Source: a bacterium (GTDB taxonomy: Bacteria; Planctomycetota; Planctomycetia; Pirellulales; Pirellulaceae). Taken from it: a stretch of 64,000 nucleotides of DNA. Location of the stretch: positions 31,126 to 95,125 of the forward strand of contig JANSWS010000001.1 of assembly GCA_024743355.1 (NCBI GenBank). The letters run 5' to 3'. A model generated the notes under the pieces. It ran no database searches. It was not told where the DNA came from and saw nothing but the letters and a program-made list of their open reading frames with translations. A program made the translations under genes and the position numbers. How positions within the stretch are numbered: position 1 is the first letter of the stretch; every line of letters begins with the position of its first letter. Positions 49,523 through 58,816 of this stretch are shown piece by piece.

Positions 49523-49589
49523 TTGTCCATTTTCGGCAACTGCGCATCACCTCGGCTGACCGCAGCAGTCTAAGTTGGTCCAATGAGAC

Positions 49590-49627
49590 ACACCCCGCTC
49601 AACTCAAGGTTGGTGCGGGGTGTTTTT
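49590..49627 (+). terminator. Rho-independent terminator of ribosomal supercluster
   Basis: ACACCCCGC-loop-GCGGGGTGT then TTTTT. Confidence 0.88.
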
Positions 49628-50695
49628 CGTTAGTTGCTGCTTGATTTCAATCGCCAGCTCCGGTTTTAGCATCGCCGCAGTTGCTATCTGCACACTCTCG
49701 GCACCCGCCTGCATGTATGCAATGACATGCTGAGCCTCATTAATCCCACCCACACCTATGATAGAAATGGGGGTCGCGGAGTCTCGAATCAGTTCGGAAA
49801 AGACTTCGACTTGCGCAATGGAGGCTGCCCGAATGGCTTCGCCACCAATCCCGCGTGCGGCACCCTCAAACAAGTAGTCATCCCCTGACTTCACGCGGCA
49901 TGACAAGCAATTGGTCATCGCAATTCCTTGAATCAATCCTTGCGATACTTCCAGCAAGCGAGCTATCTCTTGGCGGTCCAGCATGGGGCCAATCTTGATA
50001 ATCAGCGGGCTGCTTCCAACCGCATCGCGCACGGTCTGCATTACCAACTGGGCCAAGGGTGGATTCTGAAAGAGCTGGCCGTCAACGGAGGTGACATTCG
50101 GACAGGACAGATTAAGCTCCACGGCGTCGGCTCCACTTTCGGTGGCCCAACGGGCGCACAAGGCGTAGTCATTAGCGACTTGTTCTGCTGTCCAATCCGC
50201 CTCGGGCGTAGCCACGACCGACACTACCAGCAGCTTTTCCGGTGAGAGACTTCGGCGAGTCCAGAGCACATCCTCACGCCAAATTTCGGGAGCCATCGAG
50301 GGCATTCCGAATGAGATGGCCCAGCTGTTCCCCATCTCAGCAGCAGCCCACACTTCTTGACCATTCTTCACACGCTGCTCGCGAATCGGCTGAAGATTCG
50401 GCATGGCATAACATGCGCGTTGGCGACTGCGAACGGTCTTGTAGGTCAGAATATCAAATCCCAGTTGGGCATAATGCACCAACCATCTACCATTGAGAAG
50501 CGGTCCAGCCGGAATCCCGAGCGGTGAAGCAGCGTCCAGTCCGCAAAAGGAAAATTTCCCCGGCAACGCCGCAACGTCCATCGACGATGTCTCTTCAGGA
50601 TGCGGCGCATGCTCGTAATTCCATGAATACGATTGCGACCATTGGTATCTTGAAAGAGCCTTGTCCATTCCCTTCACCCCCAAAAATTGCCTCAC
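49604..50695 (-). CDS. Dihydroorotate dehydrogenase-family protein
   Basis: 'FCGLDAASPLGIPAGPLLNGRWLVHYAQLGFDILTYKTVRS', 'ELNLSCPNV', 'IIGVGGINEAQHVIAYMQAGAESVQIATA'. Confidence 0.85.
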   Translation of the reverse strand: MRQFLGVKGMDKALSRYQWSQSYSWNYEHAPHPEETSSMDVAALPGKFSFCGLDAASPLGIPAGPLLNGRWLVHYAQLGFDILTYKTVRSRQRACYAMPNLQPIREQRVKNGQEVWAAAEMGNSWAISFGMPSMAPEIWREDVLWTRRSLSPEKLLVVSVVATPEADWTAEQVANDYALCARWATESGADAVELNLSCPNVTSVDGQLFQNPPLAQLVMQTVRDAVGSSPLIIKIGPMLDRQEIARLLEVSQGLIQGIAMTNCLSCRVKSGDDYLFEGAARGIGGEAIRAASIAQVEVFSELIRDSATPISIIGVGGINEAQHVIAYMQAGAESVQIATAAMLKPELAIEIKQQLTKNTPHQP

Positions 50696-52235
50696 TCGCC
50701 AATCCTGCTGGCAACCTAGCCAACAGCATTCCCGCTTTCAAGCAGCTGGATCAACAAAGGATAATCTGCCTATGCGTGATTCTTACAACGCTCCGAACAC
50801 CTGCGCCGCTTGCTCCATTCACCCGCCCCGACCGGCGGTAACTGGTTGCATGCGATCCATCCTAACACGATATGTTCTCCGCTCCTTAGGTCGAAAGCGA
50901 CACTTTCGATTCGCCGTAAGGACGCTAGCCGCCGTTTTCGAAGGGATTGATAGTCGCCTTTCGCTCCGCGAAAGTAGCGCTGGTCCGCAGTTGTTTCGGT
51001 GCGCAAGTGTTGATCGTACGCAGCTTTCGCCGAGCGAAAGGCGACTGCGATGGCCAATCTTGTTGGCTTTCCTTGGATGTCTGCCCAGCCAGTTGGCCTT
51101 TGCACAAGAGAGTGCGGACGCTGCCAACTTGAAGACAGCCGATAAGGCGGAACTTCCGCTGAGCGAGTTCTTCCCGATTCCCAAGTTGAAGTCGAACTCT
51201 ACCGAATTGACCTCGGCAAAGTACGCGGCGGTCGATGTCCATACTCATTTCTACCTGCGTCTGCGGCATGACCCACGGCAGTTGCAGGAGTTCGTCCAGC
51301 TGATGGACCGCAACAACGTGGCTGTCTGCGTCAGCCTGGATGGTCGGCTAGGCGACCAGCTGCAACGTCACATGGAATACTTGTGGACAGACTTCAAGGA
51401 CCGCTTCCTGATCTTTGCCAATATCGACTGGCAAGGTCAGGGCGAGGCCGAGAATCCGGCCAGCTGGGCCTGCCACCAACCCGACTTCGCTCGACGCACG
51501 GTGTTTGCGTTGGAGCAAGCCCATCAGCAGGGAATCAGTGGGGTCAAGGTTTTCAAAACGTTTGGACTGAACTACCGCAACCCTGATGGCACTTTGATCG
51601 CGATCGATGATCCTCGATTTGACCCGATCTGGGAGGCATGCGGCAGCCTGGGTTTACCGGTCATTATGCATACAGCGGACCCAAGTGCATTTTTTGAACC
51701 GATCACACCACAGAATGAACGCTACGAAGAACTCTCGCGGCATCCCGAGTGGCACTTCCCCAGTGACAAGTATCCTTCGCGGGCCAGCTTGCACGCGGCT
51801 CGCAATCGTCTCTTCTCCCGCCATCGCGGCACCACCTTCATCGCCGCGCATTTCGGGAACGATGCGGAAGATCTCTCCGAAACCGCTCGCATGCTCGAGG
51901 AGCATCCCAATGTGGTTGTGGAGTTTGCCTCTCGCATCTCTGAATTGGGACGGCAACCCTATTCCGCTCGCGAATTCATCCTGAACTACGCCGATCGCAT
52001 ACTGTTCGGAACGGACGGACCTTGGCCCGAGCAGCGATACTTTTACTACTGGCGTTTTTTGGAAACCCGGGACGAGTATTTTCCGTATTCCGAGAAGCCC
52101 TTTCCACCGCAGGGTTTTTGGAGAATTTACGGGGTTTACTTGCCGGACTCCGTTCTCCAGAAGATCTATTACGAAAACGCATCTCGCGTCATTCCCGGCG
52201 TACGAGAACGGCTGCAACGTTGGCACTCAAAATGA
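50661..52235 (+). CDS. Secreted amidohydrolase-family (TIM-barrel) protein; annotated 5' end probably over-extended
   Basis: 'KYAAVDVHTHFYLRLRHDPRQLQEFVQLMDRNNVAVCVSLDG', 'GVKVFKTFGL', 'PVIMHTADPSAFFEP', 'FIAAHFGNDAEDL', 'RILFGTDGPWPEQ'. Signal-like 'RWPILLAFLGCLPSQLAFAQ' lies ~130 codons into the ORF, right after the 93 bp repeat. Confidence 0.8.
   Translation: MSIPFTPKNCLTRQSCWQPSQQHSRFQAAGSTKDNLPMRDSYNAPNTCAACSIHPPRPAVTGCMRSILTRYVLRSLGRKRHFRFAVRTLAAVFEGIDSRLSLRESSAGPQLFRCASVDRTQLSPSERRLRWPILLAFLGCLPSQLAFAQESADAANLKTADKAELPLSEFFPIPKLKSNSTELTSAKYAAVDVHTHFYLRLRHDPRQLQEFVQLMDRNNVAVCVSLDGRLGDQLQRHMEYLWTDFKDRFLIFANIDWQGQGEAENPASWACHQPDFARRTVFALEQAHQQGISGVKVFKTFGLNYRNPDGTLIAIDDPRFDPIWEACGSLGLPVIMHTADPSAFFEPITPQNERYEELSRHPEWHFPSDKYPSRASLHAARNRLFSRHRGTTFIAAHFGNDAEDLSETARMLEEHPNVVVEFASRISELGRQPYSAREFILNYADRILFGTDGPWPEQRYFYYWRFLETRDEYFPYSEKPFPPQGFWRIYGVYLPDSVLQKIYYENASRVIPGVRERLQRWHSK
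50953..51045. repeat. REPIN/MITE-like 93 bp element with 22 bp terminal inverted repeats, each itself a hairpin
   Basis: GTCGCCTTTCGCTCCGCGAAAG at 50953-50974 and CTTTCGCCGAGCGAAAGGCGAC at 51024-51045; reverse complement of the second differs at one position. Confidence 0.85.
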
Positions 52236-52408
52236 CTCACTGGCAATCCAACCAGTCTTCGGCCGCCGCTATGCCAGCAATAAAACACGCAGGCAATCCC
52301 CATGTCATTTTTGTTGCGATGATTCCACGACGCTCACGCAGCTCGCCCTGGGGCGTTCGAGAATCGGTATTGGGCTCAACATCGGGTTGCCTTTAGAATC
52401 AGCGGCCC

Positions 52409-53221
52409 TTGGGCACAGTCGTTAGTGCCATCGAGGCGTTCGTTAGCCCCCAGGTTGCACCGCAGATGGATGGAAAAATTCGAACGATTGGCGCCGGGCG
52501 TGCGATGGTATTGGATGTTATCCAGTTGTCGCGCAGCGTACCTGCCTTTCCGGTCGAACGATGGTTTGATTTAGGACTCCTGGCCGAAGCCCGCGGGGCG
52601 GCAAGCGTCCGCATCTCTTGGATCACCTTGTTTGCTAAAGCCTACGGCTTGGCGGCGAAAGATGTACCCGAGCTGCGCAGAGCCTATATTTCGCTTCCTT
52701 GGCCGCGGTTCTATCAGTCACCCTACTCGGTCATTTCCGTTGCGGTAAACCGGCAAGTCGAAAACCAGGATCGCCTGTTCTTCGGGCGTCTACGGTGGCC
52801 CGAGTCAAAAACTCTTCAGGAAATCCAGCAGGAGTTGGATGGCTACGTAAACGGTGACATACGCCAGGCTTTTCGCCAACAGGTTCTCGGCAGTCGCATG
52901 CCCAGGCCTGTCAGACGACTTGGCTGGTGGTGGCGGATGCAAGCTCGCCCCAGTCAACGGGCTCGTCGCGTCGGAACCGGTAGCATTTCTGTGCTGGCGG
53001 GGCAGGGGGTCTTCAATCGACAGCACCCATGTTTGCTGAGCTCCAGTCTCTCCTACGGACCGCTGGAGTCGGACGGCCGCATGTGGGTCACCCTGCAATG
53101 CGATCATCGAGTCATCGATGGCTTCGCCGCGGCCCAGGCCATCAATCGCATGCAGGAACATATGCAAACCACGCTGTACGCGGAATTGCAGACGCTCGCC
53201 ACGCGTGCAGACGCCGCTTAG
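52409..53221 (+). CDS. Stand-alone 2-oxoacid dehydrogenase E2-like acyltransferase domain
   Basis: 'VTLQCDHRVIDGFAAAQAINRMQEHM' catalytic DHRxxDG motif; no lipoyl domain. Confidence 0.8.
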   Translation: MGTVVSAIEAFVSPQVAPQMDGKIRTIGAGRAMVLDVIQLSRSVPAFPVERWFDLGLLAEARGAASVRISWITLFAKAYGLAAKDVPELRRAYISLPWPRFYQSPYSVISVAVNRQVENQDRLFFGRLRWPESKTLQEIQQELDGYVNGDIRQAFRQQVLGSRMPRPVRRLGWWWRMQARPSQRARRVGTGSISVLAGQGVFNRQHPCLLSSSLSYGPLESDGRMWVTLQCDHRVIDGFAAAQAINRMQEHMQTTLYAELQTLATRADAA

Positions 53222-53390
53222 TTTGTACGTAGCCGTTCAAGCTCCGCGTGACGAAGCCCGACAGTCCGCTGTCCAGGTCTTTGGTTTTTCGTCGCAGGAT
53301 AAATTCCACCAAGTCCGGCTGTGCAGTCCGATCCGATGCGTTTCGCAGCGGAAACTGCTGATCGGGTTTCATCACGCGAAGCGATGATGA

Positions 53391-54632
53391 CTACTCACGG
53401 TGAACGGTTACGTTTGTACTTACCGGCTGTTCGGCTTGAGGCTGCTTCTTGGCTTTCTTCTTCTTGGGCTTAGGCTGTTTTGCCCGATTCTCTTTTCGCG
53501 ACTTGTCAGGAGCGGCGGAACTGGTATTCGATTCCGTTGTGCTGCTGAGCGTCACCGATGTTAGTTCTGCGGATGGCTGTGCCGCGGACGAATCTTGCTC
53601 AGGATAGACCGGGAAATCGCTGAAGCTCAAACCCCGATCAACAATCCAGATGTTTCGAAAGCGAACGGGATCCTTGTGATTTTGAAAGCGAATTGGTAGT
53701 AGCGAAGGGGCTTCTTCTTTGCCCGCTCCGGTCTTATTCTTGAGTTCAACATCGTCTTGTGTTTTCACGCCATTTTGCCACACAGTGATGCGGGCATTGC
53801 GGATTTTGGTCCCATCCGAGGCCCAGCGAGCCGCCGTAAAGCGGATGTCGTAGGTTTGCCACTGCAGCGGTGGCAGGCACATATTCAAGTCGGGAGACTT
53901 GAAGCGATAAATGGAACTACAACCATTGAATACCGGCAATTGCGCAAAGGAATCCAGTATCTGTACCTCGTAGCGGCTTTGCAGATAGCAACCACTGTTG
54001 CCTCGGGCCTGGTCGAAGGACGTTGGCATGTAGGGCAGCCGGAACTCGACGTGCAGATCAAAGTCCTGAAACATGGGTTTGACATCCGCACCCTCCATCA
54101 ACAGTCCATCGGAGGTCATTTGCGCTGTGGTGAATTGATCCGTGTTAGTGCCATCAAACAGTACGGTGGCACCCTCGGGCGGTTGCACTCCCATGGTAGG
54201 GCTGCCTCGATGGATTCTCTCCAACTGACCAACGCGGTTTCCATTGCGATCGATCAAGACGCAATTCTGTGCTTCCACAAAGATCGCATAGGGACCTCCG
54301 GATAACACCACAAAATCACCATTGCGACGTCCCACCAATCGGATAGGCTGTTCACCGTCGTAAGAATCTTGTCCTGGCAGCCCTCCGCTGTACTGCAGAC
54401 CTTCAAAACCATCATCTCCTATGGGACGCACTTGCAGTCCCAAGGCCTGATATTGGTTGTCGCCAACCGAGATGGGGCCGACAAACTCTCCCAGCAGCTC
54501 AAATTCGGGATCGTTGTCAGGCGCTTCGGTGGCGGCAAATCGCGGCTCCGCATCCGACTGAGCCAGAGCGGAAGGAGTGTTCGTATGGCAGGAAAGCAAA
54601 ATTGCCAAAACGCATGTCAAGCAAGTCTTCAT
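53391..54632 (-). CDS. Secreted DUF1080 (3-keto-disaccharide hydrolase-like) protein
   Basis: 'GATVLFDGTNTDQFTT', 'MFQDFDLHVEFRLPY', 'GNSGCYLQSRYEVQILDSFA', 'PIRFQNHKDPVRFRNIWIVDRG'. Confidence 0.88.
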   Translation of the reverse strand: MKTCLTCVLAILLSCHTNTPSALAQSDAEPRFAATEAPDNDPEFELLGEFVGPISVGDNQYQALGLQVRPIGDDGFEGLQYSGGLPGQDSYDGEQPIRLVGRRNGDFVVLSGGPYAIFVEAQNCVLIDRNGNRVGQLERIHRGSPTMGVQPPEGATVLFDGTNTDQFTTAQMTSDGLLMEGADVKPMFQDFDLHVEFRLPYMPTSFDQARGNSGCYLQSRYEVQILDSFAQLPVFNGCSSIYRFKSPDLNMCLPPLQWQTYDIRFTAARWASDGTKIRNARITVWQNGVKTQDDVELKNKTGAGKEEAPSLLPIRFQNHKDPVRFRNIWIVDRGLSFSDFPVYPEQDSSAAQPSAELTSVTLSSTTESNTSSAAPDKSRKENRAKQPKPKKKKAKKQPQAEQPVSTNVTVHRE

Positions 54633-55089
54633 AGCATCCTCGAAGCGGCAGTATTGGGATCTGTCTAGTCAATCTTAGCCCCCAGTTGGGTCCCAGTGTG
54701 ATTGATAGCTGCCCCAGCTGCAAATGGATTGATAGCAAGGGATTGGACTGGACGCCAAACCGTTAGAAAAGCTACCTTCCCAACCAACCTGGATTGCCCG
54801 TCCATGCCAGTGCGTGGCAGTCCCATTCGTTGAAAGTGCCCGCCCCGCGAGCTTTCTCTGTGACTCGGCTGCTGGCTCCAGCTCGCCTGCTGCCAGCCCG
54901 CCCCGATCAGGATGGCAAGCGTCATGCACCCGGTTTACGCGATGTCTCAGCCGGTCGCGGAATACCACCATGAGCCATGAATACATGATCCATGAGCACG
55001 ATGCACCTTGCACACTGTGCACCTAGCAAGTGGGGCTCGGGAACGAGTTTCGATCCTTCAGGCTTCGGCTGCGCATTGGGTTGAGTTAA

Positions 55090-55883
55090 TGCAAATGACT
55101 TCATCGCAGATATTTCGAGTTAACTATTGCTGGTCCCTGTTATGGCTTCTGGCAAGTGGAGTTTGTGAGGCGCAAGTGCAGGAAGGATTTCGGATTGAGA
55201 CCGATATTTTTCTGGAAGGCAAGGTGGAACCACTAAGCCAGACCCTGACCCTGTTCCAGGATGGAATCGCCTACGACATTCCGCGGCAGGAGGGCCAGGA
55301 GATCACCATGGTGGATCCGGGCAACGACCGCATCATCCGCTTCAACCAGACTTCCGCGATACGAACCACGGTGGCCATCAGCCATCTGCGGAAGATGTTG
55401 GATTCTGCGAAAGCCCAAGCGCAAAACACAGGCCTGGCCATGTTTCTGGCGGGCTCCCAAAAGATCGAAGCGGATAGTAAACGTGTCATCGTTGGAGATG
55501 ATTTACTTCGCTATGAAGCCACCATGCAACAACCGCCATTGTTGGAGTCAGCCCCTGCGAACGCGAAAACCTATCGTGAATTCGCGGATGCGGTCAAGCT
55601 GTTGAGCTCTTTCGATGGCATGGATCCGCCTTTCGCCAGACTCGCACTGAACGCCGCCATTCATGAGCAGAACTCCATTCCAGAAGAGATCCGTTTAAGC
55701 GTGAACAACGGAAAGGGCCAAGTGGTCTACATTAGCCGACTGCATACAACCTGGATGCTTTCGAAGAACGATAAGAAACGCATTTCTGAAATTCAAAAGA
55801 TGCTGGTTACTTTCGAAGATTTGGGACCGGCCGAATACAAGAAACGGAACGAAGAGTCTCGGATCGCATCCAAACCCAAGTAG
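55090..55883 (+). CDS. Hypothetical secreted protein
   Basis: Start reassigned to 'MQMTSSQIFRVNYCWSLLWLLASGVCEAQVQEGFRIETDIFLEG'; conserved-looking domain, no family recognised. Confidence 0.65.
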
Positions 55884-57154
55884 TGAGAGCCGCCGTGACG
55901 ATCCTGGTCTTCGAAGACTCACTTGTTCCGCGTCTAGCCCCCATCACGACCGCCAGGGCAGCCTGCTCCATCACCGTCGGCTCTTACTCCTTGCTCGATC
56001 TGCTCCACGGACTGGGACAACCCATCGCTTTGCATCTGCGGAAGCACTTGCGGGTCATTTACTCCCAGGATCAGCCCAACGTGCGCATGACCGGCAGCGG
56101 TGTGCAGGCGGGGACTTCGCACCCAATTTTGGCATTGAATGCACGCGTCGTTCCCAGTGTTCAAACGCTGGAGACAATTAAGAAATTGCTGCAAATGCCG
56201 GAAAGCCACAGCGGCATCATTCGTCAGGCAGACCAGATTGCCGCGGTTCTCCACCCTGATTGGACCTGGGCACAGATCGAGGAAGCGGCCAGCGGATCGC
56301 TCGAGTCCATCCTGCGATCAGCCGACAGCCTACCGGAACTCGACGACCCATTGGATCTGCTTTCCTTTCCGCACGATGTGATCGCGGCCAATATGAAGGT
56401 CATCGGCGATAACCTCGATCACCGCATTCAATCCGGCAACTACCAACAAAAAGCCGATGGAGTCTTTCTCGCCGCAGGAGCGCAACTTGGCGACTATGTG
56501 CTAACCGAAACCCAAAAGGGTCCTATCGTTATTGACGAAGGCGCTTACGTAGGCCCCTACACTTTGCTCCGCGGCCCGATCTACGTTGGCAAAAAATGCC
56601 GTATCCTGGAACATGCGGCCATCAAGGACGAGGTATCACTCGGACACACGACGAAGATTGGCGGCGAGGTAGAGGCGGCTGTCGTGGAACCCTTCTCCAA
56701 TAAACAACACCACGGATTCTTGGGACACAGCTATTTGGGAAGCTGGATCAATCTGGGTGCCGGTACTTGTAACTCGGATCTGAAGAACACCTACGGCACC
56801 GTGAATATGGAATACCCCAACGGCAAAGCCGCCACTGGCATGCAATTCCTTGGTTGCGTGATGGGTGATTACAGTAAGACGGCCATCAATACTGGGATTT
56901 TTACCGGCAAGGTCATTGGTGTGTGCAGCATGATGTACGGCTTTGTGACCAGCAATGTTCCCAGCTTCGTCAATTATGCCCGCTTGTTCGGGCAACTCGC
57001 GACGCTGCCGCCCGAAGTCATGATCGCCACGCAACAGCGGATGTTTTCCCGCAGAAATGTGCAGCAGCGTGAATGTGACATGCTACTACTGCATGACATG
57101 TACCGGCTGACTCAATCGGAACGCGACCGTTTCGGCGACGAAATTGCCTTCTGA
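55883..57154 (+). CDS. Putative sugar nucleotidyltransferase / GlmU-like protein with left-handed beta-helix
   Basis: 'ILVFEDSLVPRLAPITTARAACSITVGSYSLLDLL', hexapeptide-type 'GAYVGPYTLLRGPIYVGKKCRILEHAAIKDEVSLGHTTKIGGEVEAAVVEPFSNKQHHGFLGHSYLGSWINLGAGTCNSDLKNTYG'. Confidence 0.85.
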   Translation: MRAAVTILVFEDSLVPRLAPITTARAACSITVGSYSLLDLLHGLGQPIALHLRKHLRVIYSQDQPNVRMTGSGVQAGTSHPILALNARVVPSVQTLETIKKLLQMPESHSGIIRQADQIAAVLHPDWTWAQIEEAASGSLESILRSADSLPELDDPLDLLSFPHDVIAANMKVIGDNLDHRIQSGNYQQKADGVFLAAGAQLGDYVLTETQKGPIVIDEGAYVGPYTLLRGPIYVGKKCRILEHAAIKDEVSLGHTTKIGGEVEAAVVEPFSNKQHHGFLGHSYLGSWINLGAGTCNSDLKNTYGTVNMEYPNGKAATGMQFLGCVMGDYSKTAINTGIFTGKVIGVCSMMYGFVTSNVPSFVNYARLFGQLATLPPEVMIATQQRMFSRRNVQQRECDMLLLHDMYRLTQSERDRFGDEIAF

Positions 57155-57493
57155 GTGCTTGGCGGGCCTGCGAACTGAAAGTCCTTTGTCACCAGGAAAT
57201 GTCGCGCCTAAGTTGCGTTGCTTTTCTCGGGTCCGATCGATACTTGATCAAGCAACGTTTGAGTAGGCCAACAGCTTGACGTTTGGCGTGTCCGATGGGC
57301 AATTCCAAGCTTAGCCATCTTGCCAATCTAGAAAACTGGGACGAGCGGAACGCGACCTTCACCGGATTTTAACTCTAGAGCCGCCACTTCAGACGTGGCT
57401 GATTCCGTCCCAAGCGGCCCATAAAGGACGCTCTGCCCACTTTACGTCGTCGGACCCGCATCTTAACGCAAAACAAGCGCAGGCTGAACATTT

Positions 57494-57526
57494 CTTTAAC
57501 GTGAATCGGCCTACCCAACGTTAAAG
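57494..57526. promoter_or_regulatory. Inverted repeat upstream of DUF1559 gene 1
   Basis: CTTTAACGT (57494-57502) and ACGTTAAAG (57518-57526), perfect 9 bp arms. Confidence 0.5.
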
Positions 57527-57591
57527 TGTTGCCCTCAATGCTATCCCTTGCGGAAACGTAAGCTTCTATCTTTTGTTACGGAGAAGTAACC

Positions 57592-58677
57592 ATGAAACGA
57601 TTCGCTAGCTCGAAGCGGGCATTTACCCTGGTCGAGCTGCTCGTGGTCATTGCGATCATTGGCATTTTGGTGGGCTTGTTATTGCCGGCCGTACAGGCCG
57701 CGCGGGAAGCCGCTCGTCGTCTGCAATGTCAGAACAATCTAAAGCAATATGGCTTGGCTCTGCTGAACTACGAAAGCGCCTACAAGAGATTTCCGCTAGC
57801 GATTATGGGAGACCCAAACCGTGCTAATGACCCGAACTCATTGAGACCCGACACGCGGTATGATGACGACGGCTTCGGCTGGCAGACCGCGATCCTGCCC
57901 TTCATCGAGCAGAACAATCTTTACAATCAGCTGAATGCGGGCATCCCTCTGCCAGCCACAGGCGGCGTGTTGCCAGCCGGTACGCCGATCCGACCTGGTG
58001 TGTATGGTGCTCTCGAGGAATGGTGGCGTGCCAATGGCGGTAGCGGTCAAGACGGGGCAACCAGTTTGACTCCGATTATTCCCGGTGGTGATACCGTGAT
58101 TTCGAATTACGTTTGTCCCTCCAGTGCCATGCCCAGCCATGTGCCCCAAGTTTGGTCCATTCCAGGCTCGTCAGCTTCCGCTAAACCGGAACGAGGAGAA
58201 ATGGTTGGCTACGCCGTCAGCAGCTACAAGACCGGTGGCGGTAGTTGCTATGGTGACTTTGGTCTTATGCACAAGCACCGAGAAACTCCAAATGGTGGCA
58301 GAAAGATCGGGGACGTTACGGACGGCACCAGTAATTCGATCGCCGTTGTCGAATCGACTTACGTCACCGGTCAAGGCCGTGGCAATCCTACAGGGAATAC
58401 CGAAACCGAAGACTGGCCGATCTGGATTGGCGGTCCTGGAACAGATGAGTCGCAGCGAACTAACGGAAGAACGAACTCACCGATCAATGGACGTGCCGGC
58501 CCCAACCGCATGTACTTCGCCATCAACGACGACTGTGCATTCAGCTACCACATCGGCGGCGCTCAATTTGTTTTCGTCGACGGTTCCGTCCATTTTCTGA
58601 GTGAGAATTTGGACATGGACACGTATTGCCACCTGCACGACATTCGTGATGGTCAAGTGCTGGGCGAGTGGGAATAG
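57592..58677 (+). CDS. DUF1559 domain protein with type IV pilin-like N-terminus, copy 1
   Basis: 'RAFTLVELLVVIAIIGILVGLLLPAVQAAREAARRLQCQNNLKQYGLALLNYESAYKRFP'; C-terminal H-x-GG-x-FVFVDGSVHFL. Confidence 0.96.
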   Translation: MKRFASSKRAFTLVELLVVIAIIGILVGLLLPAVQAAREAARRLQCQNNLKQYGLALLNYESAYKRFPLAIMGDPNRANDPNSLRPDTRYDDDGFGWQTAILPFIEQNNLYNQLNAGIPLPATGGVLPAGTPIRPGVYGALEEWWRANGGSGQDGATSLTPIIPGGDTVISNYVCPSSAMPSHVPQVWSIPGSSASAKPERGEMVGYAVSSYKTGGGSCYGDFGLMHKHRETPNGGRKIGDVTDGTSNSIAVVESTYVTGQGRGNPTGNTETEDWPIWIGGPGTDESQRTNGRTNSPINGRAGPNRMYFAINDDCAFSYHIGGAQFVFVDGSVHFLSENLDMDTYCHLHDIRDGQVLGEWE

Positions 58678-58742
58678 GTAGCACGCTCCAGCTACTTTGA
58701 ACATGAAGAATTACTAGTGGAGTGATTCTCTAGATTGTACTT

Positions 58743-58788
58743 GCGAAAAACCGAGGCGTACCGCGAACTGCTGCACGCCCGGTTTCGC
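58743..58788 (+). promoter_or_regulatory. Hairpin between DUF1559 gene 1 and lipoprotein gene 1
   Basis: GCGAAAAACCGAGGCGT-loop-ACGCCCGGTTTCGC. Confidence 0.6.
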
Positions 58789-58816
58789 TTCTCATAAAGT
58801 AAATTTCGGGGCGATA

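Noticed and set aside
54665-54925. 86-aa minus ORF MTLAILIGAGWQQAS...
   Set aside because: Has a mildly hydrophobic start, but no domain, no clear ribosome-binding site and atypical composition; insufficient support
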